Source of the DNA: Chromatium okenii
Lineage (GTDB): Bacteria; Pseudomonadota; Gammaproteobacteria; Chromatiales; Chromatiaceae
DNA length: 64,000 bases
Assembly: GCF_016583745.1 (NCBI RefSeq)
Contig: NZ_NRRQ01000011.1
Location: forward strand, 24,899 to 88,898
Direction: 5' to 3'
A program made the translations under genes and the position numbers. The notes under the pieces were generated by a model that was given only the letters and a program-made list of their open reading frames with translations, was not told the DNA's origin and searched no databases. Positions 31,047-40,060 of the stretch are shown here, piece by piece (position 1 is the stretch's first letter; each line of letters begins with the position of its first letter).

Positions 31047-33701
31047 ATGAGCACATCCAAACCGCGCTGCGCTCCCAGCGCCCCATCACCACAAGATCGC
31101 CACCGCACTTGGCGCAGATTGACTTCGATGCTGGCGCTGACGGTCGTCGGCTTGTTCGCCGTCGGCATGGCGCTGGCGGAAGATGATGAACGAGATGATG
31201 AAGCTGGCGCATCAACGTTGACCATTGCCCGCGCAGCTTGGGACAGTCGGGAGCATCGGTTGCGCGTGTCTGGGCAGGGCACGGCGCGGGCAAAGGTGAC
31301 GGTGGTCAATGCGTATTCAACCACGCAGAAACTCGGCACGGACTCCGCCGAACGCAACGGCGCATGGTCAATCAGCAAACAGCTTCCTCGTCCGGTGCCT
31401 TGTCGGGTGCGGGCGACTTTGACCGATGGGCAAACCGTTGAACGCGCTGTGGATAAAGCGCCAGCAGATTGTTCTCCCAAAGCGCCGGGCACCGGCACTC
31501 CGCCGCCAGTAACCACCAATCAAGCGCCAACTGCCAAAGCAAACGGCCCGTACAGCGGCAAACCCAGCGTGGCGGTGCGTTTCAGCAGTGCTGGCTCGGT
31601 TGATCCAGACGGCAGCATTGCCACTTACGCTTGGACGTTCGGCGATGGCGCGACCAGCAACCAAGCCAATCCCAGTCACACTTATGCGACGGCGAAAACC
31701 TATACCGTGACGCTGAAAGTGACGGACAAGCTCGGCGCAGTCTCGGCACTTGCCAGCACCAGCGCAGTAATCGCTACCGTCGCGCTGCCGCCACCGCCGT
31801 CGCCGACCGCTTGCACCTCGTCGATTCCAGAGCATTGCAATATCACCGCCTACATTGGGCCGGAGGTGTGCGTCGCCTGTCACCAAAATCAGGCGCGAGA
31901 CATGCACGGCTCGGTGCATTACCAACAGGGCGGCGCATTTCCCAACGTCACCAACATTCCAGCGAACTTCACTGCTGCCGGTGAACGCCCCGCAAAAGCA
32001 GCCGGCGATTTGGTGGCGACTGGCGTGAACACCTATTGCGGCACCCACGAGAATTCGCCGCGCTTCACCTGCGCTGGCTGTCATGTCGGCAATGGACGCT
32101 TGCCGATGGCGCAATCGCTGTTTGAACAACTCGCGCCAGCATCCGCTGCCGCGCAAACCCAATTGGCCAATATCGACTGTTTGACCTGTCATCAGGAGGT
32201 TTACAAACGCTTCCCAGATTGGACGGCGAGCGGGCTGGGTTTTAGCAATTTCAGTCTGTTGAATCTGGCCGAAGATGCCAGCGGCGCGTTGATTCGTTCT
32301 GATGGCGGCGCGGTGTTGCGTACCGGATTTCAGGGCATTCCAAACCTGAGTGTGGCGGGCGATTTTCTGTTCAAACCAGCGGGATCGGACACGCTGCCAG
32401 CAACTGCTCCGCTAACGCCAATGCCGCTCACCACGCTGGCTGCCGCGCAAAACGTTCACGCCACAACCCGCAAATCCTGCCTCAATTGTCATGCTGGCGC
32501 AGGCGGTGCGGATGGCGCAAAACGCGGCGATTTGTCGCAAGAAGATGTCAATCCCAGCGTCACGCACGATCTGCACATGAGTTCCGCCGGAGCCAATTTG
32601 ACCTGTGCGGATTGCCACACCACGCCCGGCGTGAATGGCGAAACCCATCGAATGCGCGGACGCGGGCTGGATTTACGGGCGGATGATGTGGCGGAGCGGT
32701 TCACTTGCGAAGCTGGCGGCTGTCACAACAATCGCCCGCACGGTGATTTCAGCAACACCCAAGGCGCGAGCAAAGATAAACACGCGATGAAGGTCGCCTG
32801 CCAAACCTGTCACATTCCGGCGTATGCCAAGGCAGCGGTGGGGACGGAAATCGCCCGCGATTGGCAAGACCCGCATCCGTCTGATGCGGCTTGCAGCGGG
32901 CGCGGTGGCTGGCTCCCGCGTGAAGATAAAGGCGGGCTGGGCAGCGCGGCGCTGATTCCAAGCTACAACTGGTTTGATGGCACTTCCGAGGTGATCTATT
33001 TGGAAGAATCGCTGGCTGGCGTTCCCACTGTCCCGTTGGATGCGACGATTGCTGCCAAATTTGTCGGCGATTTCGCCGCAGGTGATCCGGCGTATGTGCT
33101 GGGACAGCCGAATGGTGATGTGACCAGCGCGACCGCCAAGCTCTATCCGATGAAACAGCACTGGGGCAAGCTGGCGCGGAATGATGCCAATAACAGCTTG
33201 GTCGGACATTCCACCTTTGAATTTTTCCGCACTGGCAGCTTCTGCCGCGCAGTGGCGCTGGGGCTGGGCGACGATCCCGATGCAACCTGCGCCGGGACGC
33301 CCGGCACTCTCGAAATGCCCGCTGGCACGACTGCCGTGCCGGTCTTCACTTACCAAACCATCAATCACGGCGTCGAACCGACGGCCAATGCGCTGGGCGG
33401 TGATTCCGCTGGTTGCGGCTCCTGTCATCAAGCGTTGAGCGGCGGCCCGGCACGATTGGACATGGCGGCGCTGGGCTATGGTTTGCGGACGCTGCCGAGC
33501 GTGGTGGCGGGTTCTCGCGTGACGGCGCTCAATGGCACTCTCAATACCATTTGCACCCAATGCCATGACAATGAATCAGAAGATCGAGATTTTAATTCGG
33601 TGCATAGTCGGCATGTGCAAAAAGAAGGTAAAGACTGCGCTGCCTGTCATAACTTTGCGCGACCAGAACGGGGATTAACGCTGAGTCGTGGCGACGATTG
33701 A
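31047..33701 (+). CDS. Periplasmic multihaem cytochrome c with PKD domain
   Basis: 884 residues: a long basic N-region then a signal peptide (MLALTVVGLFAVGMALA), a beta domain, a proline linker, a PKD domain (AKANGPYSG...SAGSVDPDGSIATYAWTFGDG...SHTYATAKTYTVTLKVTD), then ten haem-binding motifs: nine CXXCH (CVACH, CAGCH, CLTCH, CLNCH, CADCH, CQTCH, CGSCH, CTQCH, CAACH) and one CX4CH (CEAGGCH, sixth in order). The HRMRGRGLDLR and VACQTCHIP segments recall a family of periplasmic oxidoreductase-like multihaem cytochromes. It is secreted and probably acts in periplasmic electron transfer. Start at 31047, nine bases after GAGAGG. Confidence 0.87.
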   Translation: MSTSKPRCAPSAPSPQDRHRTWRRLTSMLALTVVGLFAVGMALAEDDERDDEAGASTLTIARAAWDSREHRLRVSGQGTARAKVTVVNAYSTTQKLGTDSAERNGAWSISKQLPRPVPCRVRATLTDGQTVERAVDKAPADCSPKAPGTGTPPPVTTNQAPTAKANGPYSGKPSVAVRFSSAGSVDPDGSIATYAWTFGDGATSNQANPSHTYATAKTYTVTLKVTDKLGAVSALASTSAVIATVALPPPPSPTACTSSIPEHCNITAYIGPEVCVACHQNQARDMHGSVHYQQGGAFPNVTNIPANFTAAGERPAKAAGDLVATGVNTYCGTHENSPRFTCAGCHVGNGRLPMAQSLFEQLAPASAAAQTQLANIDCLTCHQEVYKRFPDWTASGLGFSNFSLLNLAEDASGALIRSDGGAVLRTGFQGIPNLSVAGDFLFKPAGSDTLPATAPLTPMPLTTLAAAQNVHATTRKSCLNCHAGAGGADGAKRGDLSQEDVNPSVTHDLHMSSAGANLTCADCHTTPGVNGETHRMRGRGLDLRADDVAERFTCEAGGCHNNRPHGDFSNTQGASKDKHAMKVACQTCHIPAYAKAAVGTEIARDWQDPHPSDAACSGRGGWLPREDKGGLGSAALIPSYNWFDGTSEVIYLEESLAGVPTVPLDATIAAKFVGDFAAGDPAYVLGQPNGDVTSATAKLYPMKQHWGKLARNDANNSLVGHSTFEFFRTGSFCRAVALGLGDDPDATCAGTPGTLEMPAGTTAVPVFTYQTINHGVEPTANALGGDSAGCGSCHQALSGGPARLDMAALGYGLRTLPSVVAGSRVTALNGTLNTICTQCHDNESEDRDFNSVHSRHVQKEGKDCAACHNFARPERGLTLSRGDD

Positions 33702-33716
33702 TAAATAAACAATATG

Positions 33717-33749
33717 AAAAGCCGCCTGAATATGCAGGCGGCTTTTTTT
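33717..33749. terminator. Bidirectional intrinsic terminator
   Basis: AAAGCCGCCTG and CAGGCGGCTTT form a perfect 11-bp stem with a six-base loop, preceded by A-run and followed by seven T. It lies between the convergent cytochrome and MmeI-like genes. Confidence 0.93.
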
Positions 33750-33767
33750 GTGGTGCAATTTGCACTC

Positions 33768-36608
33768 TCACCGCGCCAAATTCAATGCTAACAGCCGCTG
33801 TAACATCTCTGTTTCATTCAATGCTGCGGCATTCCAACCATACGCAGCCGCCACTGCGTGATCTAATTTGCGCTGCGCATTGGTTAACCAAGTCGGATGT
33901 TGATTATACAAATTGGTCAGCGTCCGCTGTTTTAATTCTGCTGCGTATTCCGGTTTAGCCACAATTCGCTCAGGATAACCGGCGACTATTTCCGGCACAC
34001 GCTCAATCCATTCCGGTGGATTTAACCACTGCTCGCGCAGTTGATTGAGTTGATATGCGGCTTCAGCAATTGCAATCGCGTGATCTCGATATGCGGGCGC
34101 AACGCTCGGAATGATTATGCCATTGTCTAATTTTTCAATTGCGCCGCCAGTATCAGCGGGCGTTAAACCAATTGGAAACGGGAAGGTTTCAAATGTCGTG
34201 GTGGGCGTATAACGCGGCGTTGCGCCCAAACTGGTGCCCATCCGCAATGCCCAGATTTCGTGAAAACGCGACTGCAAAATCCCAAAAGTTGTGTCATCAG
34301 CGCGGGCGATAATAAATGTGGCGCTATCGGGATAAACTACGGCGTTAAACCAAACAAATAAACGATATTTAGCAACTCTTGGCGTACAGATATAACGCGG
34401 TAATTTGGCAAGAGCAGTGCGTAATTCTTCACCAGAGCGGCGATGAAGCCACCAGTTATCGCTTGTTCTTTCTTCACGGTTGTGTTGTCGTGTTGCTTTA
34501 ACATGCTTCACCACATATTCAAAAGGCGCTTCATATAATGCGGCTTCAGATTCTTGCCGATTCAACCCAAAATCAATAAGCCAAGTATCTGAATAACGCC
34601 GCGCAATATCCATCCCATTTGCCCAAGGTCGAATCACGTCACTATTGGCGCGACCGTTTGGATTGGGCAAGCGCAGCCATTCCCGCGCTAACTGACCTGA
34701 GATATTAAAAGAACCCCCTTTTTCTGAACCACGCACGGTTACTCCGCAGTTTTCTTTCAGTATTTTAGCTTGCGTGATGTCGGCTGTTGTACTGTTAGCG
34801 ACCCGCTGTCCTCCAGTCAAATCGGCATAAATTGCTGGCACCGGTTCGTTGTTTAAGACGGGCGTTGATTTTATATTTCCGAAGCAAATCAAGCTGACCC
34901 GCACTGCCGCGCCGCTGTTAATCCAAGGCTCATCTGACCACGCATTAAAAATGGTCGTCGTTTTACAAATGTGTTCTAACACTTTACGATTTGCCCCGCC
35001 GCGAATTGAATTGGTTGCCACCAAACCGGCGGCGTGCGCTTGCCCGCTGGCAATTTGCGCCCGCGCTTTTTCAAACCAATAAGTGACTAAATCTGCGCTG
35101 CCGGAAATGTGTTCCGAATAGCTATTTTCCAACGCCGTAAAATAAGCATCACCTAAAACGCTGCGCTTTTTATTACCGCCTAAAAACGGCGGATTGCCGA
35201 CAATCACATCCACAGTTGGCCATTCCGCTGCGTTGCCATCTTTATTTAACAACGCATCGCGCTGGCTAATGATTGCGATTGGTTTCAGAATCGGATTTTT
35301 ATCTAAAGAAAACCCGTGTTGAATCATCCACTGCAACTCGCCAATCCACACCGTGACTTGCGCTAATTCTGCGGCATAAATGTTGGTTTCAATTCCCAGC
35401 ACATTCTCCGGCCCAACCAGCGGAAAACTGCGCGGGAAATTCAACCGCTCGGCTTCTAAAATGATTTCGTGCTCCAAATCTTTTAACCCTTTTAACGCTA
35501 AAAACAGAAAATTACCGGAACCACACGCTGGATCAAGCACGCGGAAATTACGCAACCGTTCCAACATCTGCGTTAATAATCCTTGCGCAGCTTTACGGCT
35601 TTTTTTATGCGCTGTAGTTTTAAGTGTTGCCCATTCTGCCCGCAGCGGTTCTAATACCACCGGATTCACAATCCGCATAATGGACGCCGGATCGGTATAA
35701 TGTGCGCCTAATTGTTGGCGCTGCGTCGGGTCTAAACCGCGCTCAAATAAAGTGCCAAAAATACTCGGTTCAATTGCTGCCCATTTCAATTCTGCCAATT
35801 CGCGCAGCGTTTTAATGTCGGCGACGGTCAGCGGTAACACAACTGGCTTATGAAACAAGCCGCCGTTAAAACGATCAATTGGATCAATGCCAAACGTGCC
35901 GCCAGTCGCCATTGTGTTCAATAAGTTTTCTAGCATTTGCGCTAAATATGCGGGGCGCTGTTGTCCAGATTCTAATAATTTAGTAAACAAATGATTGGGT
36001 AATAACCCAATATCTTGCGCAAAAAAGCAAAACAAAATCTGCTGACACAATTGCGCGACTTGCAACGGCGGATGTCCGCGTTCACATAAGGCGCTGGCTA
36101 ATGCGCCCAATTGTCGCGCTGCGGCTTCCGTTAATGCGGCGGTGGTGCGCGTCGGGCGTAATTGTTCAGGATCGCTAAATGCCCATTTTAATAACTGCAC
36201 CTGCGCCGGATCGTGCAAACTTTCCAGCGTTAAATGATGTTCATTCGGCACCGTGCCCGGAAAAGCAGTATGAATGATGATCTGTTCCATATCAGAAACG
36301 ATCAATAACGGCGGATATAATAATGATGGCGTATACAATTGAAGTTGCTTAAAGGCTTCCTGCAAATTTTTCCGCTTGCCTTTATATTCCCAGCCGAAAC
36401 AGTCTTTTTTCCACACATCCGCCCAGCCATCACCGCCACCCGCTTTTTTTGCGCCGCGCTCAAAACAATAAAATGCGCCGGTCGGATCACTTTCGGCTGG
36501 CGTTGGCTCATGCAATAAATGGCATAAATCAATAAAATGCTCCTGCGCTGCAGAGCGTTCTTTTAAGGTTGTGGCGTGCCATTTAGCGATAAATTGTTCA
36601 GGAGTCAT
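33768..36608 (-). CDS. MmeI-like type IIL restriction-modification enzyme
   Basis: A 946-residue single-chain enzyme. The N-terminal nuclease carries D64-X9-E74-X-K76 (in GWADVWKKDCFGWEYKGK), the exact spacing of the MmeI catalytic motif. A helical linker follows, then an adenine methyltransferase with motif I VLDPACGSGNFLFLALK (about 366-382), LGIETNIYAAELA, and motif IV GNPPFLGG, then the specificity domain (DVIRPWANGMDI region through FETFPFP) and a C-terminal helical domain. It would both methylate and cut at one non-palindromic site, protecting against phage DNA. It is complete and lies between two haem-protein operons. Confidence 0.9.
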   Translation of the reverse strand: MTPEQFIAKWHATTLKERSAAQEHFIDLCHLLHEPTPAESDPTGAFYCFERGAKKAGGGDGWADVWKKDCFGWEYKGKRKNLQEAFKQLQLYTPSLLYPPLLIVSDMEQIIIHTAFPGTVPNEHHLTLESLHDPAQVQLLKWAFSDPEQLRPTRTTAALTEAAARQLGALASALCERGHPPLQVAQLCQQILFCFFAQDIGLLPNHLFTKLLESGQQRPAYLAQMLENLLNTMATGGTFGIDPIDRFNGGLFHKPVVLPLTVADIKTLRELAELKWAAIEPSIFGTLFERGLDPTQRQQLGAHYTDPASIMRIVNPVVLEPLRAEWATLKTTAHKKSRKAAQGLLTQMLERLRNFRVLDPACGSGNFLFLALKGLKDLEHEIILEAERLNFPRSFPLVGPENVLGIETNIYAAELAQVTVWIGELQWMIQHGFSLDKNPILKPIAIISQRDALLNKDGNAAEWPTVDVIVGNPPFLGGNKKRSVLGDAYFTALENSYSEHISGSADLVTYWFEKARAQIASGQAHAAGLVATNSIRGGANRKVLEHICKTTTIFNAWSDEPWINSGAAVRVSLICFGNIKSTPVLNNEPVPAIYADLTGGQRVANSTTADITQAKILKENCGVTVRGSEKGGSFNISGQLAREWLRLPNPNGRANSDVIRPWANGMDIARRYSDTWLIDFGLNRQESEAALYEAPFEYVVKHVKATRQHNREERTSDNWWLHRRSGEELRTALAKLPRYICTPRVAKYRLFVWFNAVVYPDSATFIIARADDTTFGILQSRFHEIWALRMGTSLGATPRYTPTTTFETFPFPIGLTPADTGGAIEKLDNGIIIPSVAPAYRDHAIAIAEAAYQLNQLREQWLNPPEWIERVPEIVAGYPERIVAKPEYAAELKQRTLTNLYNQHPTWLTNAQRKLDHAVAAAYGWNAAALNETEMLQRLLALNLAR

Positions 36609-36665
36609 ACCATTCTCAATTCTGGGTTAAAAAAAGTTGTCAGTTTTCAGTTGTCACTAAGGCAC

Positions 36666-36682
36666 CGTTATCACTGATAACG
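36666..36682. promoter_or_regulatory. Operator-like palindrome CGTTATC-ACT-GATAACG
   Basis: A perfect 7-bp inverted repeat with three-base centre, 58 bp upstream of the MmeI-like start and 8 bp from the CTGACC boxes of the divergent cytochrome operon. It could bind a dimeric repressor; which gene it serves is unclear. Confidence 0.4.
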
Positions 36683-36689
36683 CAATAAC

Positions 36690-36728
36690 CTGACCATTCG
36701 CTGACCATGTCCGCTAACGAATGGTCAG
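36690..36728. promoter_or_regulatory. CTGACCATTCG boxes upstream of the cytochrome b561 operon
   Basis: CTGACCATTCG (36690-36700), CTGACCATG (36701-36709) and an inverted CTGACCATTCG (36728-36718). The direct pair has the same 11-bp phasing and sequence as 28812-28830 in the two-component promoter. This links the cytochrome operon to the regulator genes at 27783 and 28862. Confidence 0.65.
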
Positions 36729-36800
36729 CCGCCGCTGGTTACGCTGCGCTCCAGATCACCGTTGGGTGATTCATCAATCTTAATTTTGGAGCGCAATACG

Positions 36801-37406
36801 ATGTCAATTTCACCCCCAACGTTACCGTCAGCAGCAGAAACCACCGCACCAGTGCGCGTTTGGGATCGGCTGGTGCGGGGATTTCATTGGTCGCTGGCGG
36901 CTGCATTTGCGACCGCATTTATTGTTGAGGACGATCTGCTCAATGTTCACGTTAATGCCGGTTATATCGTCTTGATTTTGATTGCCGTGCGGGTGGCGTG
37001 GGGATTTGTCGGCAGCAAATATGCGCGATTTAGCGATTTCGTCCGCCCACCCGCTGCCGTGCTGGCATATCTCAAAACGGCATTGGCGAATCGCGCCCCG
37101 CGTTATCTCGGACATAACCCGGCGGGTGGCGCGATGGTGATTGTGCTGTTGCTGATTTTGACGGCGACGGCGGTGAGCGGCATGGCGTTGTATGGCGCGA
37201 CCGAATTTGCCGGCCCGCTGGCGGGGCTGATGCGCGGAGTGCCGGAATCGACGGGCGAGGCGCTGGAGGAAGTGCATGAATTCTTTGCAAATACCACGTT
37301 ATTTCTGGTGATTTTGCATTTAGCGGGCGTCGCCTTTTCGAGCTTGTCGCACCGCGAAAACCTGATTGGCGCGATGCTGACGGGCATGAAACGGAGTGCG
37401 AAATAA
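36801..37406 (+). CDS. Cytochrome b561-family membrane protein
   Basis: 201 residues, four hydrophobic helices, with haem-b His positions in VWDRLVRGFHWSLAA, LNVHVNAGYIVLI, EEVHEFFANTTLFLVILHLAGVAFSS; the family is the Ni,Fe-hydrogenase/cytochrome b561 type. It passes quinol electrons to the periplasmic haem proteins encoded downstream. Start ATG at 36801 after GGAG; stop and the next start overlap by one base. First gene of a cytb-shp-dhc operon. Confidence 0.9.
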   Translation: MSISPPTLPSAAETTAPVRVWDRLVRGFHWSLAAAFATAFIVEDDLLNVHVNAGYIVLILIAVRVAWGFVGSKYARFSDFVRPPAAVLAYLKTALANRAPRYLGHNPAGGAMVIVLLLILTATAVSGMALYGATEFAGPLAGLMRGVPESTGEALEEVHEFFANTTLFLVILHLAGVAFSSLSHRENLIGAMLTGMKRSAK

Positions 37407-37762
37407 TGTCAAAACAAACGCTTATCTACTTATTCGGCGCAGGCTGCTTGACGATTTCAACTGCGTTATTTGCCGCTGATCCGGCAGCGGGTTTGGCGGC
37501 GTGGACGCTCGAACATCCGCAAACCGATGGCTCGCCCGCCCGCAGTTGCGTCACCTGTCACGGACAGGATTTGACCCAAGCTGGGCGTCACGCCAAAACC
37601 GGCAAAGTCATCGAACCACTCGCGCCGTCGGTCAACCCGCAGCGCCTGACGGATCCAGCGAAGGTTGAAAAATGGCTGACGCGCAATTGCACCTGGACGT
37701 TGGGGCGCGAGTGCAGCGCCAGCGAAAAAGTCAATTTTATCAGCTACATCAAAACGCAATAA
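37406..37762 (+). CDS. SHP-like cytochrome c (DUF1924)
   Basis: 118 residues with a signal peptide (LIYLFGAGCLTISTALFA), a single haem site CVTCHG, and NCTWTLGRECSASEK near the C-terminus, typical of the sphaeroides haem protein family, which binds oxygen at a haem with an unusual Asn ligand. Translationally coupled to the b561 gene. It receives electrons from the dihaem cytochrome by family knowledge. Confidence 0.9.
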   Translation: MSKQTLIYLFGAGCLTISTALFAADPAAGLAAWTLEHPQTDGSPARSCVTCHGQDLTQAGRHAKTGKVIEPLAPSVNPQRLTDPAKVEKWLTRNCTWTLGRECSASEKVNFISYIKTQ

Positions 37763-37776
37763 CCGGAGCGGCAACG

Positions 37777-38403
37777 ATGACCTTTTCTAAACCCATTTTG
37801 ACCAGTCTCACCATCGGCTTGCTGGCGCTGGGCGCAGTCGGCGTGGCGTTCAGCGATGACGATGGCGATGATGATGATGACGAGCGCGGCGAGCGCCAGC
37901 GGCGTGGCGGTTGGGTGCAGTCTCGCGCCGATGTCGCGCCAGCAACCAACGCGACCTATCTGCAAGAATGCAGCGCCTGTCATCTCGCCTATCAACCCGG
38001 CTTGTTACCCGCAGCGGCGTGGGAACAGGTGATGACACCGACAGCACTTGCCGCGCATTACGGCGATGACGCCACGCTTGCCGAGCCGCAGCGCCTTGAA
38101 ATCAAGAGTTATCTCAACGCCAACGCTGCCGATCATGCCAGTTTGGTGCGAGCGCAAGCCTTCGCCGTCACTTCTGGCGCAACGGGCGTCGCGCCGCGCA
38201 TCACGACCACGCCTTATTTCATCCGCAAACATGATGAGATTCCGCAGCGACTGGTGACTGGCAATCCCAACGTGGGCAGTTTTAGCCAGTGCAACGTCTG
38301 TCATCGCGGCGCAGAAAACGGGATTTACAACGAGCATCAAGTGAAAATTCCCGCGCCCACTGCGCCAGCAGCTCCCACTCGCGCCAGCGCCACTCCGCAA
38401 TAA
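37777..38403 (+). CDS. Dihaem cytochrome c (DHC type)
   Basis: 208 residues with a signal peptide (SLTIGLLALGAVGVAFS), an acidic Asp-run (DDDGDDDDDE), then haem sites CSACH and CNVCH. It has the DHC features YLQECSACHLAYQPGLLPAAAW and a final CNVCHRGAENG.YNEHQVKIP. It carries electrons from cytochrome b561 to SHP. Start at 37777 after GGAG. The acidic stretch may bind metal or the partner protein. Confidence 0.9.
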   Translation: MTFSKPILTSLTIGLLALGAVGVAFSDDDGDDDDDERGERQRRGGWVQSRADVAPATNATYLQECSACHLAYQPGLLPAAAWEQVMTPTALAAHYGDDATLAEPQRLEIKSYLNANAADHASLVRAQAFAVTSGATGVAPRITTTPYFIRKHDEIPQRLVTGNPNVGSFSQCNVCHRGAENGIYNEHQVKIPAPTAPAAPTRASATPQ

Positions 38404-38495
38404 TCGACCGCATCACCCGGCGGGCAGCCGCAGTCGCCAAGCTGTCCGCACACCCGCTAGACTCGCCGCAGCTAATCACGTTTTGAGAATTGTCG

Positions 38496-39905
38496 ATGTC
38501 TGCCGTCTGTCCTGATTTAAGCCACGCTGCGGTGCTGGTCGCCGGCGATGTCATGCTGGATCGTTATTGGAGCGGCACCACCACCCGCATCTCACCCGAA
38601 GCGCCCGTGCCAGTGGTGCAGGTCACGCACCGTGAAGATCGCCCGGGCGGAGCCGCTAACGTCGCCTGCAATCTCGCCGCGCTCGGCGTCCGCACCACGC
38701 TCGTTGGCGTCACCGGCGCAGACGAAGCCGCTGATCAGCTCACCGCCCAGCTCGTCGCGCACCACATCATCACCCATCTCCAGCGTCGCCCCGACCTGCC
38801 CACCATCACCAAATTGCGGGTACTCAGTCAGCACCAGCAGTTGCTGCGGCTTGATTTTGAACAATCGCTCGCGCCGCTGGCTGCCGATCCGCTGCTGGCG
38901 CTGGTCACAGAATTGCTAGAAAGCACAGATGTACTGCTGTTGTCGGATTACGCCAAAGGCACGCTCGCCGACCCGCAGTCGTTGATTGCCGCAGCGCGGG
39001 CGCGAGGCAAGCCGGTGGTGATTGATCCGAAAGGCCATGATTTCACCCGTTATCGCGGCGCGACGCTGTTGACGCCCAACCTGCACGAGTTGGAGCTGGT
39101 GGTGGGCGCGTGTCCGACTGAGCGCATTTTGATTGACAAATCGCAACGCTTGCGTCAAGACCTCGCGTTAGCGGCATTGTTGGTGACACGCGGTGAGCGC
39201 GGGATGCTGCTGCTGCGTGAAGATGCCCCGCCGCTGGAGTTGCCGACGCAAGCGCGAGAAGTGTTCGACGTGACCGGCGCGGGCGATACCGTGATTGCGA
39301 CGGTGGCGGCGGGTTTGGCAGCCGGGATGGAATTGGCGGCAGCCTGTGCGCTGGCGAATTGCGCCGCTGGACTGGTGGTCGGCAAGTTGGGCACGGCGAC
39401 GATCTCAGCCGCAGAATTGGCAGCCGCACTGCACAGCCCCGCTGCGTCGCCCATTTTAAGTGCCGACGCGCTGGCAGCAGCGGTCGCAGCAGCGCAGGCG
39501 CGGGGTGAACGGGTGGTGATGACGAATGGCTGTTTTGATCTGCTGCACGCCGGCCACGTCGCCTATTTGCAACAAGCCCGTCAGTTGGGCGAGCGGCTGG
39601 TGGTGGCGGTGAATGATGATGACTCGGTGCGACGGCTCAAGGGCGCGAAGCGACCAATCAATCCCATCGCGCAGCGGCTGACAGTGCTGGCGGGTTTGGC
39701 GGCGGTCGATTGGGTCTGCGCGTTCAGTGAGGACACTCCGGCGGCGTTGATTTGTCGAATCAAGCCCGATGTGTTGGTCAAGGGCGGCGATTATCAGATT
39801 GCGCAGATCGCCGGTGCGGAGTGTGTGCGGGCTGCGGGTGGGCGCGTGGAAGTGCTGGAGTTTGTGGCGGGTTGTTCCAGCAGCCGCATGATTGCGGCGT
39901 TGTAA
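38496..39905 (+). CDS. hldE: Bifunctional D-beta-D-heptose 7-phosphate kinase / 1-phosphate adenylyltransferase
   Basis: 469 residues. N-terminal ribokinase domain (VLVAGDVMLDRYWSG, GGAANVACNLAALG, the DVTGAGDTVIATVAAGLAAG catalytic motif around residue 260) and C-terminal nucleotidyltransferase (VMTNGCFDLLHAGHVAYLQQAR, ending GCSSSRMIAAL). It makes ADP-heptose for the LPS inner core. ATG at 38496. waaA, another LPS core gene, lies 2.1 kb downstream beyond a chemoreceptor gene. Confidence 0.96.
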   Translation: MSAVCPDLSHAAVLVAGDVMLDRYWSGTTTRISPEAPVPVVQVTHREDRPGGAANVACNLAALGVRTTLVGVTGADEAADQLTAQLVAHHIITHLQRRPDLPTITKLRVLSQHQQLLRLDFEQSLAPLAADPLLALVTELLESTDVLLLSDYAKGTLADPQSLIAAARARGKPVVIDPKGHDFTRYRGATLLTPNLHELELVVGACPTERILIDKSQRLRQDLALAALLVTRGERGMLLLREDAPPLELPTQAREVFDVTGAGDTVIATVAAGLAAGMELAAACALANCAAGLVVGKLGTATISAAELAAALHSPAASPILSADALAAAVAAAQARGERVVMTNGCFDLLHAGHVAYLQQARQLGERLVVAVNDDDSVRRLKGAKRPINPIAQRLTVLAGLAAVDWVCAFSEDTPAALICRIKPDVLVKGGDYQIAQIAGAECVRAAGGRVEVLEFVAGCSSSRMIAAL

Positions 39906-39974
39906 AAATACTGAAAACTTCTTTCAACTGCGTCACTTCTAAATAATAAAAATAAAAGATTCCTGCGCTGATGC

Positions 39975-39991
39975 GGGGAATTAAATTCCCC
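39975..39991. repeat. Palindrome GGGGAATTAAATTCCCC
   Basis: A perfect 8-bp inverted repeat around one base, 70 bp upstream of the chemoreceptor start. It could be an operator or a hairpin in the leader. No matching site is seen elsewhere in the window. Confidence 0.4.
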
Positions 39992-40060
39992 TGATGTAAA
40001 TAAGGGGAAGCTGGAGGAATTGAATGGCTTGGGGGAATTTGAATTTAAGGAGTTAGAACA

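Noticed and set aside
36710..36740. Another attC site at the CGCTAAC near 36711
   Set aside because: No matching GTTAGCG partner or paired arms; the sequence is explained by the CTGACC inverted box.
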